Shown: piece after piece, positions 7,959 to 17,072 of the stretch
Layout of the letters: the number at the start of each line of letters is the position of its first letter
Position numbering within the stretch: position 1 is the first letter of the stretch
Source: an uncultured Duncaniella sp.
GTDB lineage: Bacteria > Bacteroidota > Bacteroidia > Bacteroidales > Muribaculaceae
DNA: 64,000 nt
Assembly: GCA_910577255.1 (NCBI GenBank)
Contig: CAJTMH010000001.1
Coordinates: forward strand, 186,001-250,000
Direction: 5' to 3'
Position numbers and translations under genes: made by a program
The notes under the pieces: model-generated
Seen by the model: the letters and a program-made list of their open reading frames with translations, nothing else
Told to the model about the DNA's origin: nothing
Databases searched by the model: none

Positions 7959-10499
7959 ATGTGCTTTCGCACCTATATATATGTATTGATAATGTGGATT
8001 TCGGCTTTGCCGGCATTGGGGCAGAATGTCACAGTGCGCGGTGTCGTAAGCGACTCGCTGTCACATGAGCCGATTCCTTATGCCTCGGTGTTGCTGCTCG
8101 GGACTGACCGCGGGGCTCTGACTGATGAGAACGGCCGTTTCTCGATAACCACGGGGCTGCATTTCACCGGGATTCAGGTTGCGGCAATGGGTTATGACAC
8201 AAAGAGATATACCCCACGGCTGACGTCAATTATCAACCTTAAGGCTGAACTGCATCCCACAGGGGTGTTGCTCAGTGAGGTGACTGCCAAACCGAAGAAG
8301 GAACACTATTCAAAGAAGAATAATCCTGCGGTCGAATTCATGGAGAAGATAAGGGCCCGGCAGGATCTCACTGACCCAAGGCGTCGCGAACATTATAATT
8401 ATGACAAATATGAGCGAATCACACTTGCCATCAATGACTATCATTTCAATGATTCGGCCAAGGGAGGAATCGACAAGAAATTCGCATTCATAAAGGAGTA
8501 TATCGACACCTCCGAGGTGTCGGGTAAGCCAATTCTTAATGTGGCACTGCGAGAAAAGGCTTCGAGTATCCATCACAGAAGCACTCCGGAGAGTGAAAAG
8601 GAGTATGTGACAGGGCTTCGCACCGCCGGACTCGACGAGATGCTTGACCGCCAGAGCACACAGCTGTTCTATGAAGATGTGATGCGTGAAATTGATGTGT
8701 ATCAGAATGATATAGCTGTGTTGCAGAACAGGTTTGTGAGTCCGTTGTCGAAGATTGCGCCTGATTTCTATAAGTTTTATCTTACTGACACAGTGTTTGT
8801 TGATACCGTGAAATGTGTGGAGCTTACGTTTGTGCCACGCAACGCGAGTTCGTTCGGGTTCACAGGTCGTTTCTATGTGCCGCTCGGCGACTCGACCATG
8901 TTTATCAAGCGCATAATCATGCGTGTGCCCCATGACATCAACCTGAATTTTATCGACGGGCTGCTGATAACCCAGGACTATGAACAGGCTCCTGACGGAA
9001 GCCGATTGAAGATGAAGGATGATATGGTGATTGAGGCGAGCATCATTCCCGGGACGCAAGGGATATATGCCCGGCGGCACACGGTGTATGATCACCATGA
9101 CTTTAATCCCGCACCTGACCCTACTATATTCGACAGGCTCGCATCGCAGATATATGCCCCGGGGGCTGAGTATCGTGATGAGTCGTTCTGGAATCTTAAC
9201 CGTATGGCAACGATAGCCCATGGCGAGAACTCGATGGAAAGGATGATGGAGAAGTTGCGCTCAGTCCCGCTGTACTATTGGGGCGAAAAGGTGCTGAAAG
9301 TGCTTGTGAGCGGATATATTTCCACCGGTAAGAATTCTAAATTCGATGTCGGCCCGATGAATACCACCATATCGTTTAACACCCTCGAGGGGTTGCGTCT
9401 GAGGGCCGGTGGAATGACCACGGCCAATCTGTCACGGCGATGGTTTGCCAGAGGTTACGGTGCTTATGGCTTCCGGGATCACAAGTGGAAGTACATGGGT
9501 GAGGTGGAGTATTCATTCCGCGACAAGAATTACCATTCGCGCGAGTTTCCTGTACACTCGTTGAGGGCTACGCAGCTTTATGACATCGATATGCTCGGGC
9601 AGCATTATAATTTCACAAATCCCGACAATGTCTTTCTGTCGCTCAAGCGGATGACTGACCATCAGATAACCTATCACAGGGTGTCGAAACTTGAATATAT
9701 ACTTGAGATGGAGAATAATTTTTCATTTCAGGCCAAGGTGCAAAGCGAGCGCCAGGAGGCCACCAAGTATATGACTTTCAGAAACGGTGACGGACGAAAT
9801 TTCGGGCACTATACCATCAATTCGCTTACAGTGCAGCTGCGTTATGCCCCTGGTGAGAAGTTCTATCAGATGAAGACTACGCGTCTGCCTATCAATCTTG
9901 ACGCTCCGGTGTTTCTGTTGACCCATACCTATGCCCCCAAGGGATTTATGGGCAATCCGTTTGCGGTCAACACCACGGAGGCTTCGATACAGAAGCGATT
10001 TTGGCTGTCGGCTTTCGGGTATGTGGATTTTCTCGTGAAAGGGGGACATGTGTGGTCACGCTCTCCCTATCCTAATCTGCTGATACCTAATGCCAACCTT
10101 TCGTATATCATCCAGCCCGAGGCGTTTGCATGCCTTAACCCCATGGAGTTCATAAACGATTCATACGCGCAGTGGGATGTGACTTATTGGGCCAATGGGG
10201 CGATATTGAACCTTATTCCTTATCTTAAACGACTTAAGTTGAGAGAGGCTTTCATGTTCAGAGGATTCTATGGCCACCTGAGCGACCGCAATAAACCCTG
10301 GCTCCACAATGAGCTGTATGCGTTCCCGGAGATTGCCGGCACGCAGCTCATGAACCATACTCCGTATATGGAGGTTGGAGTGGGGCTTGACAATATATTC
10401 CGTATTCTTCGCGTGGACTACACGTGGCGTCTCACTTACAGGGATAATCCAAACGCGTGTCGTGGCGGGGTAAGAATTGCGATGCATTTCACTTTCTGA
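7959..10499 (+). CDS. DUF5686 / carboxypeptidase-like regulatory domain outer-membrane protein
   Basis: An 846-residue exported protein. It begins with a signal peptide that ends near PALGQ (about residue 22). A carboxypeptidase D regulatory-like beta-sandwich follows (about 24-105: VRGVVSDSLSHEPIPYASV, then LTDENGRFS), as found at the start of many Bacteroidetes outer-membrane proteins. The rest matches the long DUF5686 region, rich in aromatic beta-strand segments and ending in an aromatic strand (GGVRIAMHFTF) that suits outer-membrane insertion. The function of this family is not established. No TonB box or SusC plug motif is seen, so it is not a standard TonB-dependent receptor. ATG 7959 keeps the whole signal peptide; an in-frame Met at residue 12 would shorten it too far. 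A strong terminator lies downstream. Confidence 0.85.
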   Translation: MCFRTYIYVLIMWISALPALGQNVTVRGVVSDSLSHEPIPYASVLLLGTDRGALTDENGRFSITTGLHFTGIQVAAMGYDTKRYTPRLTSIINLKAELHPTGVLLSEVTAKPKKEHYSKKNNPAVEFMEKIRARQDLTDPRRREHYNYDKYERITLAINDYHFNDSAKGGIDKKFAFIKEYIDTSEVSGKPILNVALREKASSIHHRSTPESEKEYVTGLRTAGLDEMLDRQSTQLFYEDVMREIDVYQNDIAVLQNRFVSPLSKIAPDFYKFYLTDTVFVDTVKCVELTFVPRNASSFGFTGRFYVPLGDSTMFIKRIIMRVPHDINLNFIDGLLITQDYEQAPDGSRLKMKDDMVIEASIIPGTQGIYARRHTVYDHHDFNPAPDPTIFDRLASQIYAPGAEYRDESFWNLNRMATIAHGENSMERMMEKLRSVPLYYWGEKVLKVLVSGYISTGKNSKFDVGPMNTTISFNTLEGLRLRAGGMTTANLSRRWFARGYGAYGFRDHKWKYMGEVEYSFRDKNYHSREFPVHSLRATQLYDIDMLGQHYNFTNPDNVFLSLKRMTDHQITYHRVSKLEYILEMENNFSFQAKVQSERQEATKYMTFRNGDGRNFGHYTINSLTVQLRYAPGEKFYQMKTTRLPINLDAPVFLLTHTYAPKGFMGNPFAVNTTEASIQKRFWLSAFGYVDFLVKGGHVWSRSPYPNLLIPNANLSYIIQPEAFACLNPMEFINDSYAQWDVTYWANGAILNLIPYLKRLKLREAFMFRGFYGHLSDRNKPWLHNELYAFPEIAGTQLMNHTPYMEVGVGLDNIFRILRVDYTWRLTYRDNPNACRGGVRIAMHFTF

Positions 10500-10549
10500 C
10501 GGATGGAGTTGGCTATATAGAGCCGCTGGCTCCACCAAAAACAATTTAA

Positions 10550-10590
10550 TAACGCCAGGATTGAACAATCCTGGCGTTAACTTTTATTAA
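10550..10590 (+). terminator. Terminator after the DUF5686 gene
   Basis: A perfect 13-bp stem (10550-10562 with 10567-10579) with a 4-nt loop is followed by ACTTTTATT, 50 nt after the stop codon. Confidence 0.85.
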
Positions 10591-10647
10591 TAAAAAGCCC
10601 ATTTAACAAAAAGTGGCTGAAAAGTGTTTATATTAGACAAATTGTGT

Positions 10648-10655
10648 TAAATTTG
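10648..10655 (+). promoter_or_regulatory. -7 box of the 10682 outer-membrane gene
   Basis: TAAATTTG matches TAnnTTTG, with GTTTA about 20 nt upstream as a weak -33 element. The chosen ATG is 27 nt downstream. Confidence 0.5.
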
Positions 10656-10681
10656 CAACACCAACGTATTATCCTATCGAA

Positions 10682-11233
10682 ATGAAAAGATTTCTGTCTC
10701 TAATGTTTACATTCGCCATTATGATTGCTGCGTCGGCGAGTGCGGATGCGCAGGTGACGAAAGGCCAAAAGAGTCTTGGGGTTAAAGGAGGCTATGTGAC
10801 CAGAAATAATGCACCCTCGGCCGGGCTTCAGTTTGAATATACTTTTTCAAAACGTTTCATACTGGCTCCGAGTGTCGACTATGTGTTCCGCCATGAAGGG
10901 TGTGACGGCTTGCTTTTCAATATTGATTATCATGGTCCATGGAATCTGACGACCGATGGCCGTTGGTATGTTTACCATGTGATAGGTGTGAATTATGCCT
11001 CCTGGAACAGGCATCTGCCAAAGGGCATGGAGAATATTTCGCGCGCAGGTGAGATGGACAACGATACTGACGATGACGTTACGATGCGCAAGAACCGTTT
11101 CGGCCTGGATGTTGGTGCCGGTCTGGCTTGGTATGCCAAACCTACTCTCAAAGTTTCGCTCGAAGGTAAGTTCAATTGGGTGAAAAACTATAACACCGGG
11201 ATTTTCACGCTTGGTATAAGCTACGTGTTCTGA
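10682..11233 (+). CDS. Small outer-membrane beta-barrel protein
   Basis: A 183-residue exported protein with a clear signal peptide (positive MKR, hydrophobic core, cleavage near ADAQ at about residue 24). The mature part alternates short aromatic/glycine strands: LGVKGGYVTRNNAP, GLQFEYTF, FILAPSVDYVFRH, and a final FTLGISYVF ending in Phe, as in proteins folded by the BAM machinery. This matches the porin-family/OmpW-like small barrels common in Bacteroidales. The substrate or role is unknown. It stands alone, with its own promoter and terminators on both sides. Confidence 0.8.
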   Translation: MKRFLSLMFTFAIMIAASASADAQVTKGQKSLGVKGGYVTRNNAPSAGLQFEYTFSKRFILAPSVDYVFRHEGCDGLLFNIDYHGPWNLTTDGRWYVYHVIGVNYASWNRHLPKGMENISRAGEMDNDTDDDVTMRKNRFGLDVGAGLAWYAKPTLKVSLEGKFNWVKNYNTGIFTLGISYVF

Positions 11234-11252
11234 AAAATACCTGGAATAAAAG

Positions 11253-11313
11253 AAAAACACGCATCGACCGTTGATGTCAGCTATATCTGACTTGCTGGTC
11301 GATGCGTGTTTTT
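11253..11313. terminator. Bidirectional terminator between convergent genes
   Basis: A perfect 17-bp stem (11253-11269 with 11297-11313) begins with A5 and ends with T5, so it can terminate both the + strand outer-membrane gene and the - strand acyl-CoA synthetase. An inner GTCAG/CTGAC hairpin sits in the loop. Confidence 0.9.
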
Positions 11314-11346
11314 TATTTAGTCAGCGACTTTTACGACGCTTTCTTT

Positions 11347-13008
11347 TCAGATTTTCTGATAGAGGTAGCGCTTGATGGAACGTTTGGGCGTTTTCTCAAA
11401 TTCCTCGTCATAGATCTTGAAACGTGTCACCTGAGAGTAGGCCGGAAGGTTCTCGTTGAGGTGTTTGATGTTCTCCTCCATTGTATGCTCGATGGCCTGA
11501 TTGGTCATGCCTTGTGAGGTGGCATTTTCAAGGTCAGGGTGGATTAGAGCCACCAGACGCCCTTCGCCGCCGTCGACAATCAGCGATTCGGCCACATAGG
11601 GCATGTTGTTGAGCTTATCCTCTATTTCCTCGGGATAGATGTTCTGTCCCGATGGGCCGAGAATCATGTTCTTATCGCGTCCACGGATGTACAGGAATCC
11701 TTCGTGGTCAAGATTGCAGATGTCGCCAGTGCAAAGCCATCCTTCCGAATCAGTTGCCGATTCGGTGGCTTCGGGATTTTTGTAATATCCGAGCATCACG
11801 TTGGCACCTTTGACCCAGAGGATGCCAGGCTTGTTAGCGGGATCGGGAGAGTCGATGCGGGCCTCCATGCGGTCAACGATGCGCCCGCACGATGCCATGC
11901 GGTTGTCGGTACATGGTGAGTAGGAAATCAGCGGGCCGCATTCGGTCATGCCGTAACCTACGGTGTATGGGAAGTTGCAACGACGGAGGAATTTCTCCAC
12001 GTCGCGGTTGAGGCCTGCGCCTCCGATGATGATTTCCTGGAGGTTTCCGCCAAATGTCTCGTTGAGGCGTGAGAGAATCTTGCTGAGAAGACGCTCGTCG
12101 ACGAACGGTACCATCATGAGGAGTTTCATGAGGGGCTTTTCAAGAAGCGGGAACACGCGGGTGCGGATGATTTTCTCAAGAATCAGTGGCACAACAACAA
12201 TGTAGCGCGGTTTGACCTGTGCAAAGGCTTCCATAAGGATGCGCGGTGATGGTGTGCGTGTGAGGATGTTGATATGGTTACCGCTCACAAATGGGCGGAG
12301 CATATCGATGGTGAGGCCATACATGTGGGCGAGGGGGAGCATACACACAACTCCGTCGCCTGGATTTGTTGGGAGGTCATCGAGGCAGAACTGGACGTTG
12401 GACCAGAGACTGCGGTAGGGAAGCATCACACCCTTGGAGAAACCTGTGGAGCCTGATGTGTAGCTGATAAGGCAGAGCTCTTCGGGAGAATCTACATGGT
12501 AGACTACATCCTCGGGGGTGAAACGGTCGGGATAACGGCGTCCGAAGATCTCGTTGAGGTGCGAACGAGCCTCGGTGAGACGGAGGTCGTTGCTGTGGAT
12601 GAGCGAGAAGTCCTTGACCGACAGAGCACCGAGTATCTTCTGCATGGCATCGGGGTTGAGAGCTTCCCAGATGGAGTCGTCGATTATGGCGAGCTTGGCA
12701 TCGCTATGGTTTATGAGGTGCTGTACGTTGTCGGGCTTGAAGTCATGAAGTATGGGGACTATCACCGCTCCATAGGTCATTGTGCCGAGGAAGGCCACAC
12801 ACCACATTGAACTGTTCTTGGCACAGAGGGCCACCTTGTCGCCCGGTTGGATGCCTACCTCTTTGAAGAGTAGATGAAGCTTGGCAATCTTACGCGCCAC
12901 ATCTTTATAAGATAGTGTAACGCCCCCTATATCAGTGAAAGCGGGACGATGCCAGTTGTTGCGGATTGAATCCTGATAATATAAATTGAGGCTGTCTCTT
13001 TGTTGCAT
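11347..13008 (-). CDS. AMP-dependent long-chain acyl-CoA synthetase/ligase
   Basis: A 553-residue member of the adenylate-forming enzyme superfamily that activates a carboxylic acid with ATP and transfers it to CoA. The phosphate-binding loop TSGSTG is at residues 184-189, with Lys192 after it. The A5 motif appears as GYGMTECGP, and the A7/A8 region as GWLCTGDICNLDHEGFLYIRGR with NIYPEEIE. The usual lysine near the C-terminus may be within KTPKRSIKRYLY. The overall pattern (TECGPLIS, GRDKNMIL) resembles long-chain fatty-acid ligases, but chain length is not decided by sequence. It is about 65 nt downstream of miaA on the same strand, so co-transcription is possible. Confidence 0.87.
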   Translation of the reverse strand: MQQRDSLNLYYQDSIRNNWHRPAFTDIGGVTLSYKDVARKIAKLHLLFKEVGIQPGDKVALCAKNSSMWCVAFLGTMTYGAVIVPILHDFKPDNVQHLINHSDAKLAIIDDSIWEALNPDAMQKILGALSVKDFSLIHSNDLRLTEARSHLNEIFGRRYPDRFTPEDVVYHVDSPEELCLISYTSGSTGFSKGVMLPYRSLWSNVQFCLDDLPTNPGDGVVCMLPLAHMYGLTIDMLRPFVSGNHINILTRTPSPRILMEAFAQVKPRYIVVVPLILEKIIRTRVFPLLEKPLMKLLMMVPFVDERLLSKILSRLNETFGGNLQEIIIGGAGLNRDVEKFLRRCNFPYTVGYGMTECGPLISYSPCTDNRMASCGRIVDRMEARIDSPDPANKPGILWVKGANVMLGYYKNPEATESATDSEGWLCTGDICNLDHEGFLYIRGRDKNMILGPSGQNIYPEEIEDKLNNMPYVAESLIVDGGEGRLVALIHPDLENATSQGMTNQAIEHTMEENIKHLNENLPAYSQVTRFKIYDEEFEKTPKRSIKRYLYQKI

Positions 13009-13073
13009 AAATTTTAGGTGGTAAAAACGTAGTTCGGCAATTTCGGCACAAAATTAAGAATTTTAGGTGATTT

Positions 13074-13988
13074 CTAACTTTTAAATTCTTTAATAAATCT
13101 TAACGCTTGCCCGAGGACCTGTTTTTCGGGGTTGATAACTCGTACACCGGGGTCCTTGGAGAGCCACAGAAGCTGCTTCTTGGCATAGACGCGTGTGTTT
13201 TTGGCTATACGCGCTATAGCTGTGTCGCGATCCATGATGCCGTCCATCATGGCGAAGAGCTCTTTGTAACCTACGGTGTTGAGTGAGTTGAGATGGCGTA
13301 GGTGATAGACTGATCGGGCTTCCTCTTCAAGCCCGGCTTCTATCATGGCATCGACACGCCGGTTTATACGCTCGAACAGAGCCTCGCGGGAGTGCCCTAT
13401 GGCGAGTTTCAGGACATTGAATGGCCGTTGTCTGCTGTTGCCGGTGAGTAATGAGGAATATGGTTGTCCGGCTTGCAGGGTGATCTCGATTGCGTGTACG
13501 AGGCGTTTGTGATTATTGGGATCGCAGGTGGCGAGATATGCAGGGTCTATATCACTCAGCGTGGCGTGGAGCGCATCGAGGCCGCCGGAGGTGTATATGT
13601 CGAGCGCTTTGGCTCGGATTTCGGGAGTGATGGTTGGCAGCGGATCGATGCCGTTGGTCACCGCGTCGATGTACATCATAGATCCTCCACACATCACTGC
13701 GTAGTCCGATGAGGCCCATTGGCTTTCGAGGACTCGGAGTGCATCTTCTTCGTAACAGGCTGCACTGTAGTATTGGTCGAGCTCGAGAGTGGCAATGAAG
13801 TGGTGGCGCACACGACTGAGTTGCTCCGGTGAAGGGGTCGCGGTCCCTATGGGTATGCCACGATAAAGTTGCCGGGAGTCGGCCGAGACTATGTCAGTCC
13901 CGAGACTCTCGGCAAGTTCTATGGCCAGGTCGGTCTTACCGCTTCCGGTAGGGCCTGTGACTATTATGAGTGTCTTATTGTTCACCAA
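13074..13988 (-). CDS. miaA: tRNA dimethylallyltransferase
   Basis: Transfers the dimethylallyl group to N6 of A37 in tRNAs reading codons that start with U. The 304-residue length is normal. The P-loop GPTGSGKT is at residues 12-19, followed by DIVSADSRQLYRGIPIGTATP, whose Asp and Arg contact the tRNA and catalysis site. HHFIA, GGSMMYIDA and the NTVGYKE/QLLW C-terminal segments are all family features. Its start overlaps the 3' end of pepT by 14 nt (13975-13988), which indicates coupled translation. Confidence 0.96.
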   Translation of the reverse strand: MVNNKTLIIVTGPTGSGKTDLAIELAESLGTDIVSADSRQLYRGIPIGTATPSPEQLSRVRHHFIATLELDQYYSAACYEEDALRVLESQWASSDYAVMCGGSMMYIDAVTNGIDPLPTITPEIRAKALDIYTSGGLDALHATLSDIDPAYLATCDPNNHKRLVHAIEITLQAGQPYSSLLTGNSRQRPFNVLKLAIGHSREALFERINRRVDAMIEAGLEEEARSVYHLRHLNSLNTVGYKELFAMMDGIMDRDTAIARIAKNTRVYAKKQLLWLSKDPGVRVINPEKQVLGQALRFIKEFKS

Positions 13989-15195
13989 CCAGACGCGCTA
14001 TCTCGATGATAACCTGAGTGGCTTTCTCCATCGAGGGGATTGGCACGAATTCGAAACGACCGTGGAAGTTGAGGCCTCCGGCGAAAATGTTGGGGCAGGG
14101 CAGTCCTTTGAATGAGAGCTGTGCGCCGTCAGTCCCTCCGCGGATAGGTTGTACCTTGGGTGTCACGTCGACGTTCTTCATGGCTTGGATGGCCACGTCG
14201 ATGATGTGCATTACAGGCTCGATCTTCTCGCGCATGTTGTAGTACTGATCCTTGATCTCGATTGAGGCGCAGTCGGGAAACTCATTGTTGATTTTGCGTG
14301 TGAGATGCTCGAGCTCTTTCTTGCGGCGTTCGAAGCGGTCACGGTCGTGGTCACGGATTATGTAGGTGAGGACTGTCTGCTCAACCGAACCTTCGATGGA
14401 GCAGAGGTGATAGAAGCCCTCGTAGCCTTCGGTGTGCTCGGGAGTCTCCCAGCGGGGGAGCATGATGACAAACTGGTTGGCCACCCGGATGGAGTTGAGC
14501 ATCTTATGCTTTGCATAGCCGGGATGCACATTGCGCCCCTTGAATGTTACTTTGGCTACTGCCGCGTTGAAGTTCTCATATTCAAGCTCGCCGATTTCGC
14601 CGCCGTCCATTGTGTAGCCCCAGTCGGCTCCGAAGAGGTCTACATCAAATTTGTGGGCTCCCTGGCCTATCTCTTCATCGGGATTGAAGGCGATGCGGAT
14701 GTCGCCATGTTTGATTTCGGGATGGTGGAGGAGATAGTCAACAGCCGTGATTATCTCGGCCACACCGGCTTTGTCGTCGGCTCCGAGCAGGGTGTTGCCG
14801 TCGGTGACTATCAAGTCCTGGCCGGTGTAATGGAGAAGTTCCGGGAACTGTGTCGGTGACAGGATGATGTCCTTCTCCTTGTTGAGGATGATGTCGGCTC
14901 CGTCATATTTCTCAACGATTCGCGGTGATACATGTTTGCCGCTCATGTCGGGAGATGTGTCGAGGTGGGCTATAAAACCTACGGTGGGCACTTTCTTGTC
15001 GATGTTGCCCGGCAGAGTAGCCATAAGGTAGCCATTGTCATCAAGGGTGATATCTTTTAGTCCCATGGCGCGAAGCTCTTTTTCAAGATGCTGCGCAAAC
15101 ACCATCTGTCCGGGTGTCGATGGGGTCATGTTGGTAAATTCGTCACTCTGAGTGTCGAATTTGACGTATTGCAAAAAACGGTCAACTACTGTCAT
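13975..15195 (-). CDS. pepT: Peptidase T (tripeptide aminopeptidase)
   Basis: An M20-family dizinc exopeptidase that removes the N-terminal residue of tripeptides in the cytoplasm. It has 406 residues, as expected. The first metal site is in GFIAHLDTSPDMSG (His and Asp). LLGADDKAGVAEI carries the bridging Asp, and FNPDEEIGQGAHKFD the catalytic Glu-Glu pair. YTMDGGEIGELEYENFNAA and the late PIRGGTDGAQLSFKG complete the signature. The gene leads an overlapping pepT-miaA unit and has AT-rich DNA upstream. Confidence 0.96.
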   Translation of the reverse strand: MTVVDRFLQYVKFDTQSDEFTNMTPSTPGQMVFAQHLEKELRAMGLKDITLDDNGYLMATLPGNIDKKVPTVGFIAHLDTSPDMSGKHVSPRIVEKYDGADIILNKEKDIILSPTQFPELLHYTGQDLIVTDGNTLLGADDKAGVAEIITAVDYLLHHPEIKHGDIRIAFNPDEEIGQGAHKFDVDLFGADWGYTMDGGEIGELEYENFNAAVAKVTFKGRNVHPGYAKHKMLNSIRVANQFVIMLPRWETPEHTEGYEGFYHLCSIEGSVEQTVLTYIIRDHDRDRFERRKKELEHLTRKINNEFPDCASIEIKDQYYNMREKIEPVMHIIDVAIQAMKNVDVTPKVQPIRGGTDGAQLSFKGLPCPNIFAGGLNFHGRFEFVPIPSMEKATQVIIEIARLVGEQ

Positions 15196-15324
15196 GGTAA
15201 AATGATTTTTATGGCCACAAAATTAAGGAATTATTCTCTGAAATGCAATCCCTCGGGGTGATAAAAGACGGTAATGGATTCCCGATTGATGCAATAGATG
15301 ATGTTGCCGCACTGAAATATCATG

Positions 15325-16503
15325 TCATTGCATTTCCCTTGGTAGTTTGATAGTGAGAAACATTGCAAGAGATATGGCACAAAGTATGGCTCCTATGCCA
15401 AATATAGAGTATACTCCACCAAAATGTTGCGCTGCAATTCCTCCGGTCAGTACACCAACCCCTATGCCGAGGTCGTTGCTGGTAAAGAACATTGATGTGG
15501 CTGCCCCACGATGGGCCTCATCGGTGAGTCTGACGAATATGGTGTTGAAAGCCGGATGTAGCACGCCGTAACCGATACCTTGAATGAAAGCTGATGATAA
15601 GAAAACTATTGGGCGGATTGTTAAAGGGAAAGAGTGGAAGGTGAATAGCAGCATGCTTACTGTCATGGCTATAGATAGTCCGCATATCACAAGATTGCAG
15701 ATATTCCCATTGTCCACTTTCTTCCCGGCAAAAGGCCGTGAGAGGCCTAATCCTACGGCCATGCAGCTAAAATACCATCCGCTAAGATTTTCTACCATAT
15801 TCTGACTGGCAAAGACGGCAATATATGTGGTGGTGGCCCCATAAGTCACATATGCGAGAATCTGTATCACAGAATATCGGATGCCGGATTTTATGAAAAA
15901 TGATTCAATCGAGATTTGTTTGACGACTGTATGTGTCCTGGTCGGAATCTCAACCATTGCTGCTATTCCGGTGCCGAGAATAGCCAGGGCTGTAAGTCCA
16001 AGAAAAATAATGGTGAATGAGAAATGCTGATACGCATATAATCCAAGTAATGGCCCAATACACATTGAGATTGTGTTGGCTAATCCATAGTACCCGATAC
16101 CCTCGCCGAGCTGATTTCGTGGGATGACCTGAGTGACGATAGAACCACCTGACACTGTGGCACAACCAAAGGACGCTCCATGGAGGATACGTAATGCTAT
16201 AAATATCCATAGGGATGCACAGAAAGCATACGCGGAAAATATTGCCGCAAAAGTCAAGTAAGCCATTATATAAACCGGACGGCGGCTAATAGAGTCAAGG
16301 AGATAACCGCAGTAAGGTCGTACCACTATACATGAAATCATATAACACGACAATACCAGTCCGATGACGGTCCCGTCAGCAGAGTATTTTGCTGACAGAT
16401 AGAATGGAAGTAAAGGCATCAGAGCATAGAAGCTCAGAAAGAGGAAAAAATTACCTGCCGCGACTAAAAAGAAGTTACGGTTGAAAAGTCGAATATCAGC
16501 CAT
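15325..16503 (-). CDS. MFS transporter, drug/metabolite efflux type
   Basis: A 392-residue inner-membrane protein with about 12 hydrophobic segments in two six-helix halves. It carries MFS signatures after helix 2 (CGYLLDSISRRPVY, about 59-72) and in the second half (SRPFAGKKVDNG). The start overlaps the end of the MarR gene by 8 nt (16496-16503), so the two are one transcript with translational coupling. MarR-MFS pairs are usually efflux systems induced by their substrate, which is unknown here. An acceptable alternative is a sugar or metabolite exporter. Confidence 0.87.
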   Translation of the reverse strand: MADIRLFNRNFFLVAAGNFFLFLSFYALMPLLPFYLSAKYSADGTVIGLVLSCYMISCIVVRPYCGYLLDSISRRPVYIMAYLTFAAIFSAYAFCASLWIFIALRILHGASFGCATVSGGSIVTQVIPRNQLGEGIGYYGLANTISMCIGPLLGLYAYQHFSFTIIFLGLTALAILGTGIAAMVEIPTRTHTVVKQISIESFFIKSGIRYSVIQILAYVTYGATTTYIAVFASQNMVENLSGWYFSCMAVGLGLSRPFAGKKVDNGNICNLVICGLSIAMTVSMLLFTFHSFPLTIRPIVFLSSAFIQGIGYGVLHPAFNTIFVRLTDEAHRGAATSMFFTSNDLGIGVGVLTGGIAAQHFGGVYSIFGIGAILCAISLAMFLTIKLPREMQ

Positions 16504-16927
16504 TTCTTGAAGCGGCTATCTTGCCAAGTATATCCGTGAAAATATTTAGCTCATCATCAGTAAATGTCCCGAATATGCTTAAAAGGGTTCTGTTGGCAAT
16601 GTCGGTTATTATATTCTTCAGCCTAAGGGCTTTCTCTGTGCATGTCACATAGTTTGATCTTCCACTCTGTGCTTCTCTTGTGACGAATCCCTTCTTTTCA
16701 AGGATGTCAATTGTCCGCTTTATCGCGGCAGCATCTTTTTTCAGTATTTCAGCTATCCTGATCTGTGTTAATAGGCCCTCGTGTGTATATATGAGGCGCA
16801 GAACTGCATACTGCGAGTGCGGAAGGTCAATGCCCTCCTTCATAAATTCGGCGGCAAGTGTTGAGGTCATAGCGCCTAACGCTTGTTCCATCATGAACCC
16901 TATGCGGCTGATTGGTTGATTTGTCAT
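16496..16927 (-). CDS. MarR-family transcriptional regulator
   Basis: A winged-helix dimeric repressor of about 143 residues. I chose ATG 16927 because the longer frame would need a TTG start at 16957 that overlaps the -7 box. The recognition helix lies in LLTQIRIAEILKKDAAAIKRTIDILEKKGFV, with the wing in REAQSGRSNYVTCTEKA; both match the family. It overlaps the MFS gene it probably controls. Its promoter holds a 13-bp palindrome-like site also found before the DsbA-family gene at 17993, so autorepression and control of a second target are likely. Confidence 0.9.
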   Translation of the reverse strand: MTNQPISRIGFMMEQALGAMTSTLAAEFMKEGIDLPHSQYAVLRLIYTHEGLLTQIRIAEILKKDAAAIKRTIDILEKKGFVTREAQSGRSNYVTCTEKALRLKNIITDIANRTLLSIFGTFTDDELNIFTDILGKIAASRNG

Positions 16928-16954
16928 GTTTTGGGTGTTTATTGGACGATGGAG

Positions 16955-16985
16955 CAAAGGTAATAAATATTATTGACTAATCAAT
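16955..16985 (-). promoter_or_regulatory. marR promoter with embedded putative MarR operator
   Basis: Read on the - strand, TTG (16982-16984), 19 nt, then TACCTTTG (16955-16962) is a near-consensus Bacteroidetes promoter. The -33 part lies inside TTGACTAATCAAT (+ strand 16973-16985), an imperfect inverted repeat with TTGA/TCAA arms. The identical 13 bases recur at 18049-18061. Confidence 0.7.
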
Positions 16986-17012
16986 GGTGGGCCGGTTCTA
17001 ATTCGTGTAGTT

Positions 17013-17054
17013 AGATAAACATAGGCGGCCCCACGGAACCGCCTATGTTTATCT
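17013..17054 (-). terminator. Hairpin after the DsbA-family gene
   Basis: A perfect 16-bp stem (17013-17028 with 17039-17054) with a 10-nt loop lies 19 nt beyond the stop of the 17073 gene and before the marR promoter. The flank is not T-rich, so efficiency is uncertain. Confidence 0.6.
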
Positions 17055-17072
17055 GTGGGAATAATCTGTTTT

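Noticed and set aside
8310..9221. 303-codon frame opposite the DUF5686 gene
   Set aside because: Composition is His/Ile/Arg-rich as expected of an antisense frame, and the + strand gene is well supported.
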